This document shows positions 52,330-61,353 of a stretch of 64,000 nucleotides of DNA, piece after piece (position 1 is the first letter of the stretch; each line of letters opens with the position of its first letter). This DNA comes from Prevotella sp. (GTDB lineage Bacteria; Bacteroidota; Bacteroidia; Bacteroidales; Bacteroidaceae). Location: contig JAFZRU010000007.1 of the NCBI GenBank assembly GCA_017619755.1, forward strand, positions 117,641 through 181,640, in the 5' to 3' direction. The position numbers and the translations under genes are program-made. The notes under the pieces were generated by a model. That model ran no database searches. It was not told the DNA's origin and saw only the letters and a program-made list of their open reading frames with translations.

Positions 52330-55119
52330 ATGGATACACCGTCACAATTTCTTCAACATTTCACCCGTTCGAAAGCCATCGGCCTGACTACCAAGTCAAA
52401 GCGTCCAGACAAGATATTCTTCATGCTCAACTTCGACGAGCAAGGCCTTGCCTACCTCCAGGTGGTGGACGGCAAAGGGAAAGAGGTGGAAACCGACTAC
52501 CGTCTCTACACCGACAGCAACTTCACCATCCTCCGTTCGCTGCAACGTGCCCGTGAGGAGCAGCAGGAGAAGATTGCCTGGGGGGCGGAGCAGCAGCGTG
52601 TGTATCTGCATGAATATCGCTGGCTTCTCTACGAACTGATGCGTTGCGACAACATTGTTGACAGCAAGATGAAGCCCATCGGTGTTTCCGACGAGGTTCT
52701 CCAAGTGCGCCTCGTGCTGGAGCATGTGAAAGACGGATATGCCACCCATGCCGACTTGATGGGAGAAGGCACGGCGCGAGAAGAGTTCCAGTTGCTTTCC
52801 GACAGCCACGTGCTGACGGAGAACACCATTCACCCCATCCATCCCATCGGCGACAATTTCGTCTCCTTGGGTTATTTCCTCATCCGTTTCCCAGAGGTGC
52901 TGTTGGAAGGCTATCTCTCCGTGTTCTTTTCCTATATGGAGAACATCGTCCCCGTGCTCGACGACTATAAACTGGTGATGGGCAACGAGCCGGTGGTCAC
53001 CGTTCCTACCATCATCTTCGAGAAAGTAGATGAGGACATGTCGCTCTACCTCCGCCTTGTGCAAGGCATCGACGGGATGGAGCACGACTTTGTGCAACGC
53101 TTCGACCTTGTCTATGTGGCCCGCCTGACCATGGAGCATCAGATTTTGCTCCAACGCATCGCCCACCGCGACAATCTGGAGTTGTCGAAGACGCTTCACA
53201 AGCAGATAGCCAACTACGCCTCCGCGAGTGAGAAGAAGGACATCTACCAAGAAGACGACTTGTTCATCATCCCCGAGAGCATCGCCGGCCCCTTCCTCTT
53301 GGGCGCCCTGCCGGAACTGGTCCGTGACTACCGCCTTGTGGGTTCCGAAAAGCTTCGCGAGTACAAGGTGCGCCCCGCCACTCCGAAGCTGAAGATGGGC
53401 GTCAGTTCCGGCATCGACTTTTTGGAAGGTCCCGCCACCATCGTCATCGAAGACGAGGAGTTCTCCCTTCGCAAGTTTCTCACCCAATACAAGAAAGACA
53501 AGTACATCACGCTTGCCGACGGCCACCGCGCCATCATCGACGAGGGCTACATGCGCCGCTTGGAGCGCCTTTACAAGCATGGCGGCAAGAAAGACGGCAC
53601 GCTGCGCATTTCCTTCTTCGACTTGCCGGAGGCAGAGAAACTGATGCAGGAGCGGATGGAAGGTGCCGCCTTCGAGCACCACCGCGAGGTTTACGACGGT
53701 TTCAACCACTTGTCGGAAAAAAAGATGCGCTTCCCCCAAGTGAAGGCGAAGTTGCGCGACTACCAGTCGGAGGGAGTGAAATGGATCAACTACCTCCATG
53801 AACATTCCCTTGGCGGCTGTCTGGCCGACGACATGGGCTTGGGCAAGACACTTCAAGCCATCGCGATGCTCGCCCGCCTCTACCCGAAGTTGAAGACCCC
53901 CTCCCTCATCGTGATGCCCCGCACACTGTTGTTCAACTGGCAGGACGAGTTGAAGAAATTCGCCCCTCAGCTGACGTTCAGCGTCTATTACGGCAACCAA
54001 CGCAACCTTGACGAGGCCATGGAGAGCCAGTTGGTGCTCACCACCTACGCCCTTGTACGCAACGACATCGAGCAGTTGTGCAAGAAGAAATTCCACTACA
54101 TCATCCTCGACGAGAGCCAGAACATCAAGAACGTGGGTTCGCAGACCACCCAGGCCATCATGCTCCTCCACGGTGAGCACCGCCTGGCCCTCAGTGGCAC
54201 GCCGATCGAGAACAACCTGACCGAGCTATATTCCCTGTTCCGCTTCCTCAACCCGGCGATGTTCGGCCAACTGGAAGATTTCAACCGCGAATACACCTAC
54301 CCTATCCAGCACCAAGGCGACAAGGAGACGATGTCGGCCCTGCGCTTGAAAATCTACCCCTTCATGCTCCGTCGCCTGAAGAAGGACGTGCTCAAGGAAC
54401 TGCCTGACCGCACGGAACAGACCCTCTATTGCGAGATGAATGCCGAGCAGCAACGCTTCTATGAAGAGCGCCGCCGCTATTACCAAAGCCTTGTCCGCTC
54501 CGAGATTCACGAAAAGGGCGTGGCGAAGAGCCAGTTTGTGATGTTCCAGGCCTTGAGCGAACTTCGCCGCATCGCCTCCGTTCCCGAGAGCCTGAGCGAC
54601 GGCCAGGTGTCCTCTCCCAAGGTGGAGCAGCTGATGGAGAACGTGGTGGATGCCGTGAGCAACGGTCACAAGGTGGTGGTGTTTTTCAATTTCATTGCCG
54701 GCATCGAGTTGGTGAGCGAGCGTTTGGACGCCGAGGGCATCTACTTTGTGACGATGACCGGCTCGACGCACGACCGCCGGAGCGTGGTGGAGCGCTTCCA
54801 GAACGACCCCGCATGCCATGTGATGCTGATGACGTTGAAAACAGGCGGCGTGGGTCTCAACCTGACCGTCGCCGACACCGTGTTCATCTTCGAGCCATGG
54901 TGGAACAAGGCCGCCGAGGAACAAGCCATCAACCGCTTGCACCGCATCGGCCAAAAGCAGAAGGTGATGAGCTACTCCATCATCACCCGCGACACGATAG
55001 AAGAGAAGATCCAACTGCTTCAGCAGCAGAAAGCCGAGTTGTTTGCCGGACTGATAGGCAGCGACGCCTCCTCGACGAAAGTCCTTACCGAAGAAGACAT
55101 AGAATTCATATTAAGCTGA
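52330..55119 (+). CDS. SNF2-family DNA translocase/helicase, 929 aa
   Basis: The C-terminal about 470 residues hold the SNF2 motor: LADDMGLGKTLQAIAML (motif I, about residue 497), LIVMPRTLLFNWQDELKKF, ILDESQNIKNVGSQTTQ (II, DESQ in place of DEAH), ALSGTPIENN (III), VVVFFNFIAGIELVSERL (IV), LMTLKTGGVGLNLTVADTVFIFEPWWN (V) and INRLHRIGQKQKV (VI). The first half (about 450 residues) is of unknown fold and replaces the SWIM domain found in many bacterial relatives. Such enzymes remodel protein-DNA complexes. It is followed four bases later by a 606-aa gene that is most likely its partner. Confidence 0.92.
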   Translation: MDTPSQFLQHFTRSKAIGLTTKSKRPDKIFFMLNFDEQGLAYLQVVDGKGKEVETDYRLYTDSNFTILRSLQRAREEQQEKIAWGAEQQRVYLHEYRWLLYELMRCDNIVDSKMKPIGVSDEVLQVRLVLEHVKDGYATHADLMGEGTAREEFQLLSDSHVLTENTIHPIHPIGDNFVSLGYFLIRFPEVLLEGYLSVFFSYMENIVPVLDDYKLVMGNEPVVTVPTIIFEKVDEDMSLYLRLVQGIDGMEHDFVQRFDLVYVARLTMEHQILLQRIAHRDNLELSKTLHKQIANYASASEKKDIYQEDDLFIIPESIAGPFLLGALPELVRDYRLVGSEKLREYKVRPATPKLKMGVSSGIDFLEGPATIVIEDEEFSLRKFLTQYKKDKYITLADGHRAIIDEGYMRRLERLYKHGGKKDGTLRISFFDLPEAEKLMQERMEGAAFEHHREVYDGFNHLSEKKMRFPQVKAKLRDYQSEGVKWINYLHEHSLGGCLADDMGLGKTLQAIAMLARLYPKLKTPSLIVMPRTLLFNWQDELKKFAPQLTFSVYYGNQRNLDEAMESQLVLTTYALVRNDIEQLCKKKFHYIILDESQNIKNVGSQTTQAIMLLHGEHRLALSGTPIENNLTELYSLFRFLNPAMFGQLEDFNREYTYPIQHQGDKETMSALRLKIYPFMLRRLKKDVLKELPDRTEQTLYCEMNAEQQRFYEERRRYYQSLVRSEIHEKGVAKSQFVMFQALSELRRIASVPESLSDGQVSSPKVEQLMENVVDAVSNGHKVVVFFNFIAGIELVSERLDAEGIYFVTMTGSTHDRRSVVERFQNDPACHVMLMTLKTGGVGLNLTVADTVFIFEPWWNKAAEEQAINRLHRIGQKQKVMSYSIITRDTIEEKIQLLQQQKAELFAGLIGSDASSTKVLTEEDIEFILS

Positions 55120-55123
55120 CGCC

Positions 55124-56944
55124 ATGCCATCCATCACCCTTTACATCCCACAACCCAAAGCATTGTATTCACTGAGCGACAAGTTGGAATACAACAACAC
55201 CCGCGACGTGCTGAAGAACCTGGCCAAGGACTTGTCCACCCCCTTATTGAACAAGCACATTCTTTACGAGAACCAAAACGGTGCCGCCGACCCTCCTTCT
55301 TATGTCAAGCATGTATTCAAGTCCTCCAACGTAGTGAAAGAAGAGCTCGCTCAATTCTGTGCCATGATGCTGTATGACGAGCGCAACATGAAGGCGTTCT
55401 TCGATGCTATTCCCGAGAAGCAGTCAGACCTTTATCGGGCGTTGTTGCAGCATCACTACATCTCCATGAACGATATAACGGAGCGATTCGGCATCCAACC
55501 AAAAGAAAGCAGCAGATACAGTTGGGAGCGTCGCCGTACATACGAAGTTCCCTTCCTCACCTATAATTTTTCGGGATACGACAAACATTGGGATTACACC
55601 TACCAGATTGGCCTGACAGATGCACTCCGTCCTTTCTTTTACAAGGCACTGCTTCCAGGACAGGCTGATTTGATCAGTATCGACGAACTACCAGAGGGTT
55701 TTGCCCACATCAACTTTGAGTTGTCCACGATTCGCCTTTTCCCTGTGGTGGAGGCGCTCATCGATCGTGACATATTGGAGTATGGCAACCATCGTTACAA
55801 CGCCGCCTCCGTGAAGCGAGCCGGCAAGCAACTTGGTGCGGAGGAGTTCTTCACCGACAAGAACTTGCCGAAAGAAATGCTGCTGCTTCGCAACTCGTTC
55901 ATGCTTCAGTCAGCCGGCATTGCAAACCGCTTTTCGAAGAAGAACACACGCCTCACTCTTATGGAGGAGAAATTGAAGTACATGATGGAAAAGTTCCTCG
56001 CCATTCCAGAAACCACCTATCCCCTCCTGCTCAACTACATCACGGGCCTTCGCTCCACCATGTTTGAAGACTGTTACGGCAAGTCTCTCATTTCCTCCAT
56101 TGTTCAAGGCATGAAAACCCTTCCCATGGGTAAATGGGTCTCTGTGGACTCTCTCCTGCGGCATCTGTTCATGTCCACCGACAAATACTATTTGCTTCGC
56201 TTCACCTACTACACCCATGGCGGCGACAAGAAATTCGCCAACAAGTTTTCTCGCATCGAGCACAGCATCGACTATTTCCACCAGATAGAGGAAATGGGCA
56301 TTCCCTACTGCCGCGGCCTGCTGTTTGTCCTTGCTTCCTGGGGGCTGTTGGAAATGGGTTGCCATGCCTATAACAACAAGAAGGACGTCAGTCCCTACGA
56401 CACGATGGAATACATCCGCCTAACCAACCTTGGCGACTATGTCTTCGGGCGTGTGTCCAAATACGAGGCTCCCCAAATCGCCAACGACGTGGCGTATTTC
56501 GACTTGGACCCGGAGCGCCTCATCATCCGCTCGCTGCAAGAGAACAACCCTTACGAGAGCCTTCTCTCCGACACGTGCATCCCCATCGGCAACCGTCGCT
56601 ACAAGATGAACGAAGAGACATTTCTCTCCCGCTGCCACAACCGTTCGGACGTGGAGGAGAAAATCAGTTTTTTCAAGCGTTACATCAGTGGCGACCTCAG
56701 CCCCGTCTGGGAGGCTTTCTTCACCCGTCTTCTCAATCGCTGCAAGCCGCTCAAACCGTTGGTTTCCAGTAATTATCACATCTACACGCTGTCTTCCGAC
56801 AACCAGCAACTCATCCACCTTCTCAATTTCGACCCCATCCTGCGCCCCCTCATCATCAAGGCGGAGAACTACATTTTCTTGGTGGAAAGCAGCAACCAGA
56901 CGAAATTTGAGAACCGCCTGAAGAGCCTGGGGTATCTTATCTGA
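55124..56944 (+). CDS. SNF2-linked protein with Helicase_C_3-like C-terminus, 606 aa
   Basis: No known enzyme motif is present. The last about 70 residues (VSSNYHIYTLSSDNQQLIHLL, then FDPILRPLIIKAENYIFLV, ending FENRLKSLGYLI) look like the Helicase_C_3 domain (PF13625) found N-terminal in bacterial XPB helicases: short strand, LLxDPxLRPL, strand, and a final LxxLGYL. Around residue 205 a winged-helix-like part is seen (IRLFPVVEALIDRDILEYGNHRYNAASVKRAG). It starts four bases behind the SNF2 stop, so the two are translated together. Inference: it is a DNA-binding accessory of the SNF2 motor. The domain match is by eye. Confidence 0.65.
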   Translation: MPSITLYIPQPKALYSLSDKLEYNNTRDVLKNLAKDLSTPLLNKHILYENQNGAADPPSYVKHVFKSSNVVKEELAQFCAMMLYDERNMKAFFDAIPEKQSDLYRALLQHHYISMNDITERFGIQPKESSRYSWERRRTYEVPFLTYNFSGYDKHWDYTYQIGLTDALRPFFYKALLPGQADLISIDELPEGFAHINFELSTIRLFPVVEALIDRDILEYGNHRYNAASVKRAGKQLGAEEFFTDKNLPKEMLLLRNSFMLQSAGIANRFSKKNTRLTLMEEKLKYMMEKFLAIPETTYPLLLNYITGLRSTMFEDCYGKSLISSIVQGMKTLPMGKWVSVDSLLRHLFMSTDKYYLLRFTYYTHGGDKKFANKFSRIEHSIDYFHQIEEMGIPYCRGLLFVLASWGLLEMGCHAYNNKKDVSPYDTMEYIRLTNLGDYVFGRVSKYEAPQIANDVAYFDLDPERLIIRSLQENNPYESLLSDTCIPIGNRRYKMNEETFLSRCHNRSDVEEKISFFKRYISGDLSPVWEAFFTRLLNRCKPLKPLVSSNYHIYTLSSDNQQLIHLLNFDPILRPLIIKAENYIFLVESSNQTKFENRLKSLGYLI

Positions 56945-56946
56945 CC

Positions 56947-57060
56947 GTCATAATGCTTTTGCCCCGTCAGGGCGCAATCTACTACTCCGTTATTTACCCA
57001 GGGCGTTGCCCTGGGCTGGTCTCTCGTTGGCCTTGCAGGCCGTCTTTGCACAAAATCCAT
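56947..57060. repeat. Dispersed palindrome-rich repeat, copy A
   Basis: This 114-bp stretch (GTCATAATGCTTTTGCCCC ... TTTGCACAAAATCCAT) is nearly identical to 63774-63890. It contains the small palindromes GCCCCGTCAGGGC, CCCAGGGCGTTGCCCTGGG and GGCCTTGCAGGCC. It begins right after the stop of the SNF2 partner gene. Confidence 0.9.
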
Positions 57061-57510
57061 CCACATAGGACGAAAATACATATATTCTGAAATACGCGAA
57101 GGAAAAAACATAAATATGAGCCAATTAAGGCTTTGGAAATTGCAGTGTACAAATGCATTATGCAATTTTGCATTATGCAATTTTACATAATGCATATAAA
57201 TTATTGAATATGTGATGGTTAAGTCTGTCAACGTCTGTTCTTGCTTTACGACAAGAGCGTTTCAGAGGCGTTGGTAGATCGTCTTTATACTTGTTTCCAA
57301 GGCATCACTTGGTACTTGCAACTATCGATGAACGAGGCTTTCACCATGGCTGAGCATGGAGGATTGGAATAAAGCGCCCCCCAGACCTTCTATTTATGCT
57401 GTGGTTGAAAACTATTAATGGCATCACGGTGATTGTTTTTCGAATGAGTGACTTTATGCGGGGGTATGCCTGATGTGCATACCCCCGCATTTTCGAATGT
57501 TCCTGAATGA
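57061..57510. other. Gap with short A/T repeats and a broken reading frame
   Basis: At about 57156-57193 the phrase GCATTATGCAATTTT is repeated and partly inverted. At 57223-57372 a start-less frame of 49 codons reads VCQRLFLLYDKSVSEALVDR, LYTCFQGITWYLQ, MNEAFTMAEHGGLE; it may be a gene remnant, but I do not recognise it. No RNA gene is seen. Confidence 0.35.
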
Positions 57511-59478
57511 TCAGTTGATGGTGATGGTGACGTCCTGTGTGATGTTGAGGCCTTGCCATTGGTCATCGACAGCGATGAGTTGTCCTTTGACGCTGTCGCC
57601 GCGCTTGTAGCCCATCAACGGGAAGTATTCGCTGTTGATCCGCCATTGCAGCGTAAACGGGTTCTGACTCATGATACGCTCCTGGTTGGCCTTACTGAAG
57701 AGCACCCATTCCCCGTTGATGTTCACCTCCGCACCCGGGATATTGAAGACCACGCCATGGTAATAGCCCCGCTGCAAAGCCGCAGTCTTTCCCTCAGTGA
57801 TGGAGGTGGGCACCGTAGGCATGAGGTATTTCTGGAAGAAGCCGGCAGGATTGATAAGATGGAGGTTCTGCGTCTTTCCGTCAAGATGGATTTTGTTGGT
57901 CAGCGTGGTGGCGCGGATCATCTTCATCAGTTGATCCACGTCGGCCACTTCCGCAAACATCTGGAAGCACAGGTCAGTCATCGCCAAATTGGTGTAGTTG
58001 GTATGGGAGGTAGTGTAGTTGCCATCTGGAGCATAGATGTCTCCGCCTAACGTGTGATAGGGGAAGCAGCGTCCTGAGAACAGCACGTCGGGATGGAATC
58101 CCATGGGGTATCTGGAGCCACCGTTGGCGACATCCGCATCTCCGTTCTCATTGGTGCCCACGGTGAGCATGATATGTTTGTTGATGGTGGCGTCATTTTT
58201 TCCGTTGGCAGATGATTGGGGAATACCATACATAGATTTGTCATCTGGCAAACTGATGTCTTCTTGGCAGATTATATTCCATCCCGATCTAACATTCGAT
58301 CCTGCTACGAACCAAAGGAAGTCCTTTCGCTTGATAAAATTCCGACCATTATAATAATCGGTATTCTCTTTGTCATAATCTTCTTTATTAGGTGTTTCCA
58401 TGGCCTTTGACAAGGCAAAAATAAAAATCGCATTTGTGGGGCTTTTTTCCAATAGTTCTGGCATGGCATAAAAGCGATCCTCAAGCACTACCATATTGGC
58501 ATGCTGGATGATGGAACAGAGGATGTCCCAAGAATCGTGGCCATGATCATTCTCATTATGAAAATCCTTGCCAACGAGTTCGAAATTGTCAAACCCCTCT
58601 GGTTTCTCACCCATCATTCCCGTGTAAAGCCTGAGCATCAGTTTCTGGTATTCACCGAAAGAATGGGAGCCCGCACCATATTGCCACATCATATCCCGGA
58701 CGCGGGTGCACTCGGCTATCCGGAGGTGCTCGATATGTTCGTAGGCTTTCTTGTCGCCTTTATTGATTTGCCCCACGATGGGAAGGATATCCTTGGGTTG
58801 CAGGTGCCGGATGTCAGCCGTCTGGAAGTCCATCGGTTTGATGGTGACCTCATATTTTTGCTCCAGTTTAACGCCATTCCTGCCCTGTACGGTGAAGATA
58901 AGGCTGCAATCACCTGGTTGCTTGGGGGTGAAATGTGTGGGGTCGGCGATTTCGTGACGCACACTGTCCATCTCCAACTCTGTCTTCAGCAGTGTCACGC
59001 CATCGACGAAGGTGATGCCGTCCAGCAGGTTGACCTCCTCCCCAGCCTGCAGGTTCAGTGAAGAGAAATGCGCGGTGGCCGCCATGACATAGAGTGTGAT
59101 CTGCCTTATCGTCGCATTGTCGTAATCGTTGGTGACGGTGATTATGAGTACGCCCGCCATGTCGAGGATGTCACCTGAACTCACGGCTTTGTCGTTGCAG
59201 GTCACCGCCACCTTGCAGTCCTTACCCGACTCGTCCGACCACGTTGCCACCTGTTCGCTGTTGAGGAGCAACTGACTCTTTTGGATGTCCACCTTCGCCC
59301 CTCCGAAGACATTCACGGGGTTCTGGAGGATGTTCAGAGTGGGATAGCCTTTTTTGACAGGTTCCGTGGGAATGATTGAGTTGTCATCAGAGTCGTCGCC
59401 AGAGCATCCCAGCATGATTACCAAGGCCATGCAGACAATTGTAAGCAATGACCAAATTCTTTTTACATCATTCATCAT
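57511..59478 (-). CDS. Large lipoprotein of unknown function, 655 aa, behind an invertible-type segment
   Basis: The start at 59478 (MMNDVKRIWSLLTIVCMALVIMLGCSGDD) gives a lipoprotein signal with the lipid cysteine at about residue 26, followed by an acidic sequence, as in surface-exposed Bacteroidetes lipoproteins. Two Ig-like stretches follow (about residues 50-230). The middle and C-terminal part has NENDHGHDSWDILCSIIQH, GGSRYPMGFHPDVLFSGRCF and TSHTNYTNLAMTDLCFQMF; spacing recalls subtilase motifs, but the catalytic serine is unclear, so this is only a thought. Upstream lies the 186-bp inverted-repeat segment (59601-59786) whose promoter now points away. No minus-strand promoter box was found between 59479 and 59600, so the gene is probably silent in this orientation. 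Confidence 0.7.
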   Translation of the reverse strand: MMNDVKRIWSLLTIVCMALVIMLGCSGDDSDDNSIIPTEPVKKGYPTLNILQNPVNVFGGAKVDIQKSQLLLNSEQVATWSDESGKDCKVAVTCNDKAVSSGDILDMAGVLIITVTNDYDNATIRQITLYVMAATAHFSSLNLQAGEEVNLLDGITFVDGVTLLKTELEMDSVRHEIADPTHFTPKQPGDCSLIFTVQGRNGVKLEQKYEVTIKPMDFQTADIRHLQPKDILPIVGQINKGDKKAYEHIEHLRIAECTRVRDMMWQYGAGSHSFGEYQKLMLRLYTGMMGEKPEGFDNFELVGKDFHNENDHGHDSWDILCSIIQHANMVVLEDRFYAMPELLEKSPTNAIFIFALSKAMETPNKEDYDKENTDYYNGRNFIKRKDFLWFVAGSNVRSGWNIICQEDISLPDDKSMYGIPQSSANGKNDATINKHIMLTVGTNENGDADVANGGSRYPMGFHPDVLFSGRCFPYHTLGGDIYAPDGNYTTSHTNYTNLAMTDLCFQMFAEVADVDQLMKMIRATTLTNKIHLDGKTQNLHLINPAGFFQKYLMPTVPTSITEGKTAALQRGYYHGVVFNIPGAEVNINGEWVLFSKANQERIMSQNPFTLQWRINSEYFPLMGYKRGDSVKGQLIAVDDQWQGLNITQDVTITIN

Positions 59479-59600
59479 AAACCTAAAATCCGCAATTATT
59501 TGATTTGACATTCTCTTCCTGTGTCCAAATCCTTGTAGCACCAAGATGAAAAGTCTATTGGGTGGTTGAATGATGGACCTTGGGAGAGTTCTTTTATATG

Positions 59601-59786
59601 TCTCTTTCGAAGAGATGTAGAAAAACACAAAAGCGTGATAGATGATGTTTTTCAAGCCTTCTTGATTGCTTTTTCCTAAACAAAAAGAAAAGACCTTATG
59701 AAAAATGCGTTTTTTTCTTACAATTATGCGAAATTTCGAAAAAATTTACTACCTTTGTAACCAGATGTCCATCTCTTCGAAAGAGA
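59601..59786. promoter_or_regulatory. Candidate invertible promoter segment
   Basis: The arm TCTCTTTCGAAGAGATG (59601-59617) and its exact reverse complement CATCTCTTCGAAAGAGA (59770-59786) bound a 152-bp A/T-rich spacer. Inside is TACCTTTG (59750-59757), a good -7 box, on the plus strand. Inversion would move it to about 59630-59637 on the minus strand, some 145 bases before the lipoprotein ATG at 59478. Size and build match the phase-variable promoters of Bacteroidales. No recombinase gene is in the window. Confidence 0.7.
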
Positions 59787-60010
59787 TTTGAAATTTGCTA
59801 AACAATCCCTAAGTGCGGTTGAAAACGGCCACGAGGTCTGCACCAAAATAGGGAATTATGTTTTATTGGTTTTCATAGAGTTTAGCTACAAGAGACAATG
59901 TAGGGGGATTAGGAAAAAAAGGGAAAGGGCGACCCCGTTAGGGTCGTAGCAACCATAGGTGGTTCATGTGTGGCGCGGCCTTATGGCGATTTCAAATTGG
60001 CGCATCGTGG
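59787..60010. other. Non-coding stretch with a small hairpin
   Basis: No gene is supported. CGACCC/GGGTCG (59930-59946) forms a small hairpin, followed by TAGCAACCATAGGTGGTTC, itself a partial inverted repeat (AACCATAGGTGGTT). In the present orientation the invertible promoter would transcribe into this region and the tandem repeat behind it. Confidence 0.4.
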
Positions 60011-60299
60011 CGGACATTCGCCCTGATGGGCGAGCGGATGGACATAAAGTCCACCCCTACAGTTGCAACAGGTTCTTGGAACGATGCTTTTATGAAGGGT
60101 ATCAGAGCGGTATCGGCGCGGACATTCGCCCTGTCGGGCGAGCGGATGGACATAAAGTCCACCCCTACAGTTGCAACAGGTTCTTGGAACGATGCTTTTA
60201 TGAAGGGTATCAGAGCGGTATCGGCGCGGACATTCGCCCTGTCGGGCGAACGGATGGACATAAAGTCCACCCCTACAGTTGCAACAGGTTCTTGGAACT
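60011..60299 (+). repeat. Tandem repeat, 108-bp unit, about 2.7 copies
   Basis: Units begin CGGACATTCGCCCTG at 60011, 60119 and 60227, exactly 108 bases apart. The units are almost identical (GATGGGCG in the first, GTCGGGCG in the others; one further G/A change). Each has two small hairpins, CGCCC/GGGCG and TGGAC/GTCCA. The third unit ends at about 60299. Since 108 is a multiple of three, all three reading frames stay open through it, but no coding features are seen. Confidence 0.92.
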
Positions 60300-60369
60300 G
60301 CACTTTGGAGCGGGAGATGAATAATGAAAAATAGTATGAAAGATGCTTGCAGGTGTGAATACTATTTCT

Positions 60370-60377
60370 TATATTTG
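60370..60377 (+). promoter_or_regulatory. -7 box of the Cof-phosphatase gene
   Basis: TATATTTG followed by C; a CTTG is 20 bases upstream. The leader to the ATG at 60542 would be about 155 bases long. Confidence 0.5.
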
Positions 60378-60541
60378 CAGCACCGAGGCAATAACACGAC
60401 GGCTCTTGCCGCATGTCTGTTGCCATCACATCATCCATTCACAACCTGTTTAACATAGGAGAGTACCAACTGACAATGAGTGAGGATGTGGGGAAAGTAT
60501 TCCACTGCAACTGGGGTTAGAACTGGTAACATGCAGACCAA

Positions 60542-61345
60542 ATGAAAAAATATGCTTTGTTTTTCGACATCGACGGGACACTGGTGAGTTTCAAGACTCA
60601 TCAGATACCTCCCTCCACCATATTAGCGTTGACACGGGCGAAGGCCAATGGCCACAAAGTGTTCATCGCCACTGGAAGACCACCGCTCATCATCACCAAC
60701 CTCGGTGCCATCGAGCACCTGATTGATGGTTATGTGACCATCAACGGCGCCTTGTGCTTCATCGGTGAAAAGGTGGTCAGATGCAAGGACATCCCACCCA
60801 AGGAGGCACGTCTCGTGGTGAGGGACGCCCAAGAAAAGAGCTATGGACTGATTGTCGTGGGCGAAACAGACGTGGCAGTGCTTGACCCGCAGGGAGAGGT
60901 GAACAGGATTTTCAGGAATGAGTTGGCGGTGGAGAACCTCCATGAGGCAAAGCCCATAGAGGATGTTCTCGAACAGCGCATCCTACAACTCACACCTTTT
61001 TTCACGGAAGAGTACGAACATGAGTTGATGAAACGCATCCCCGGCTGCACTTCGGGGCGCTGGCATCCCGCCTTCACGGACATCACGGCCATGGGTGCGG
61101 ACAAGGGAAAGGGGATTCTGGCCGTGGCCACCCACCTTGGACTGGACCCTCAATACACGATGTCGTTTGGTGACGGCGGCAACGACACCTCCATGATACG
61201 CTCGGCAGGCATCGGCGTGGCGATGGGAAACGCCCTCGATTCGCTGAAGCAAGAGGCCACCTATACGACCACCTCGGTCGATGAGGACGGCATCTTGAAC
61301 GCCCTGTGCCATTTCCACCTGATAGAAACCACTCAAAACCAATAA
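60542..61345 (+). CDS. Cof-type HAD-IIB phosphatase, 267 aa
   Basis: Motifs: ALFFDIDGTLVSF (nucleophile), VFIATGRPP (motif II), GADKGKGILAVATHLGL (lysine), and SFGDGGNDTSMIRSAGIGVAMGNALDSLK (motif IV). The cap lies between motifs II and III (C2 type). Such enzymes remove phosphate from sugar phosphates, flavin or pyridoxal phosphate; the substrate is not readable. The next gene starts eight bases behind, so both form an operon. Confidence 0.92.
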   Translation: MKKYALFFDIDGTLVSFKTHQIPPSTILALTRAKANGHKVFIATGRPPLIITNLGAIEHLIDGYVTINGALCFIGEKVVRCKDIPPKEARLVVRDAQEKSYGLIVVGETDVAVLDPQGEVNRIFRNELAVENLHEAKPIEDVLEQRILQLTPFFTEEYEHELMKRIPGCTSGRWHPAFTDITAMGADKGKGILAVATHLGLDPQYTMSFGDGGNDTSMIRSAGIGVAMGNALDSLKQEATYTTTSVDEDGILNALCHFHLIETTQNQ

Positions 61346-61353
61346 CGCAGACC

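Noticed and set aside
60011-60299. CRISPR array
   Set aside because: The repeat is contiguous with no unique spacers, the unit is far too long and there are no cas genes.
59959-60334. Open frames of about 120 codons running through the 108-bp tandem repeat in three frames
   Set aside because: They stay open only because the unit length is a multiple of three; composition is not protein-like and no start signal is seen.
60477-60521. 14-codon frame MSEDVGKVFHCNWG as a leader peptide before the Cof phosphatase
   Set aside because: No run of regulatory codons and no alternative hairpins behind it; too short to support.
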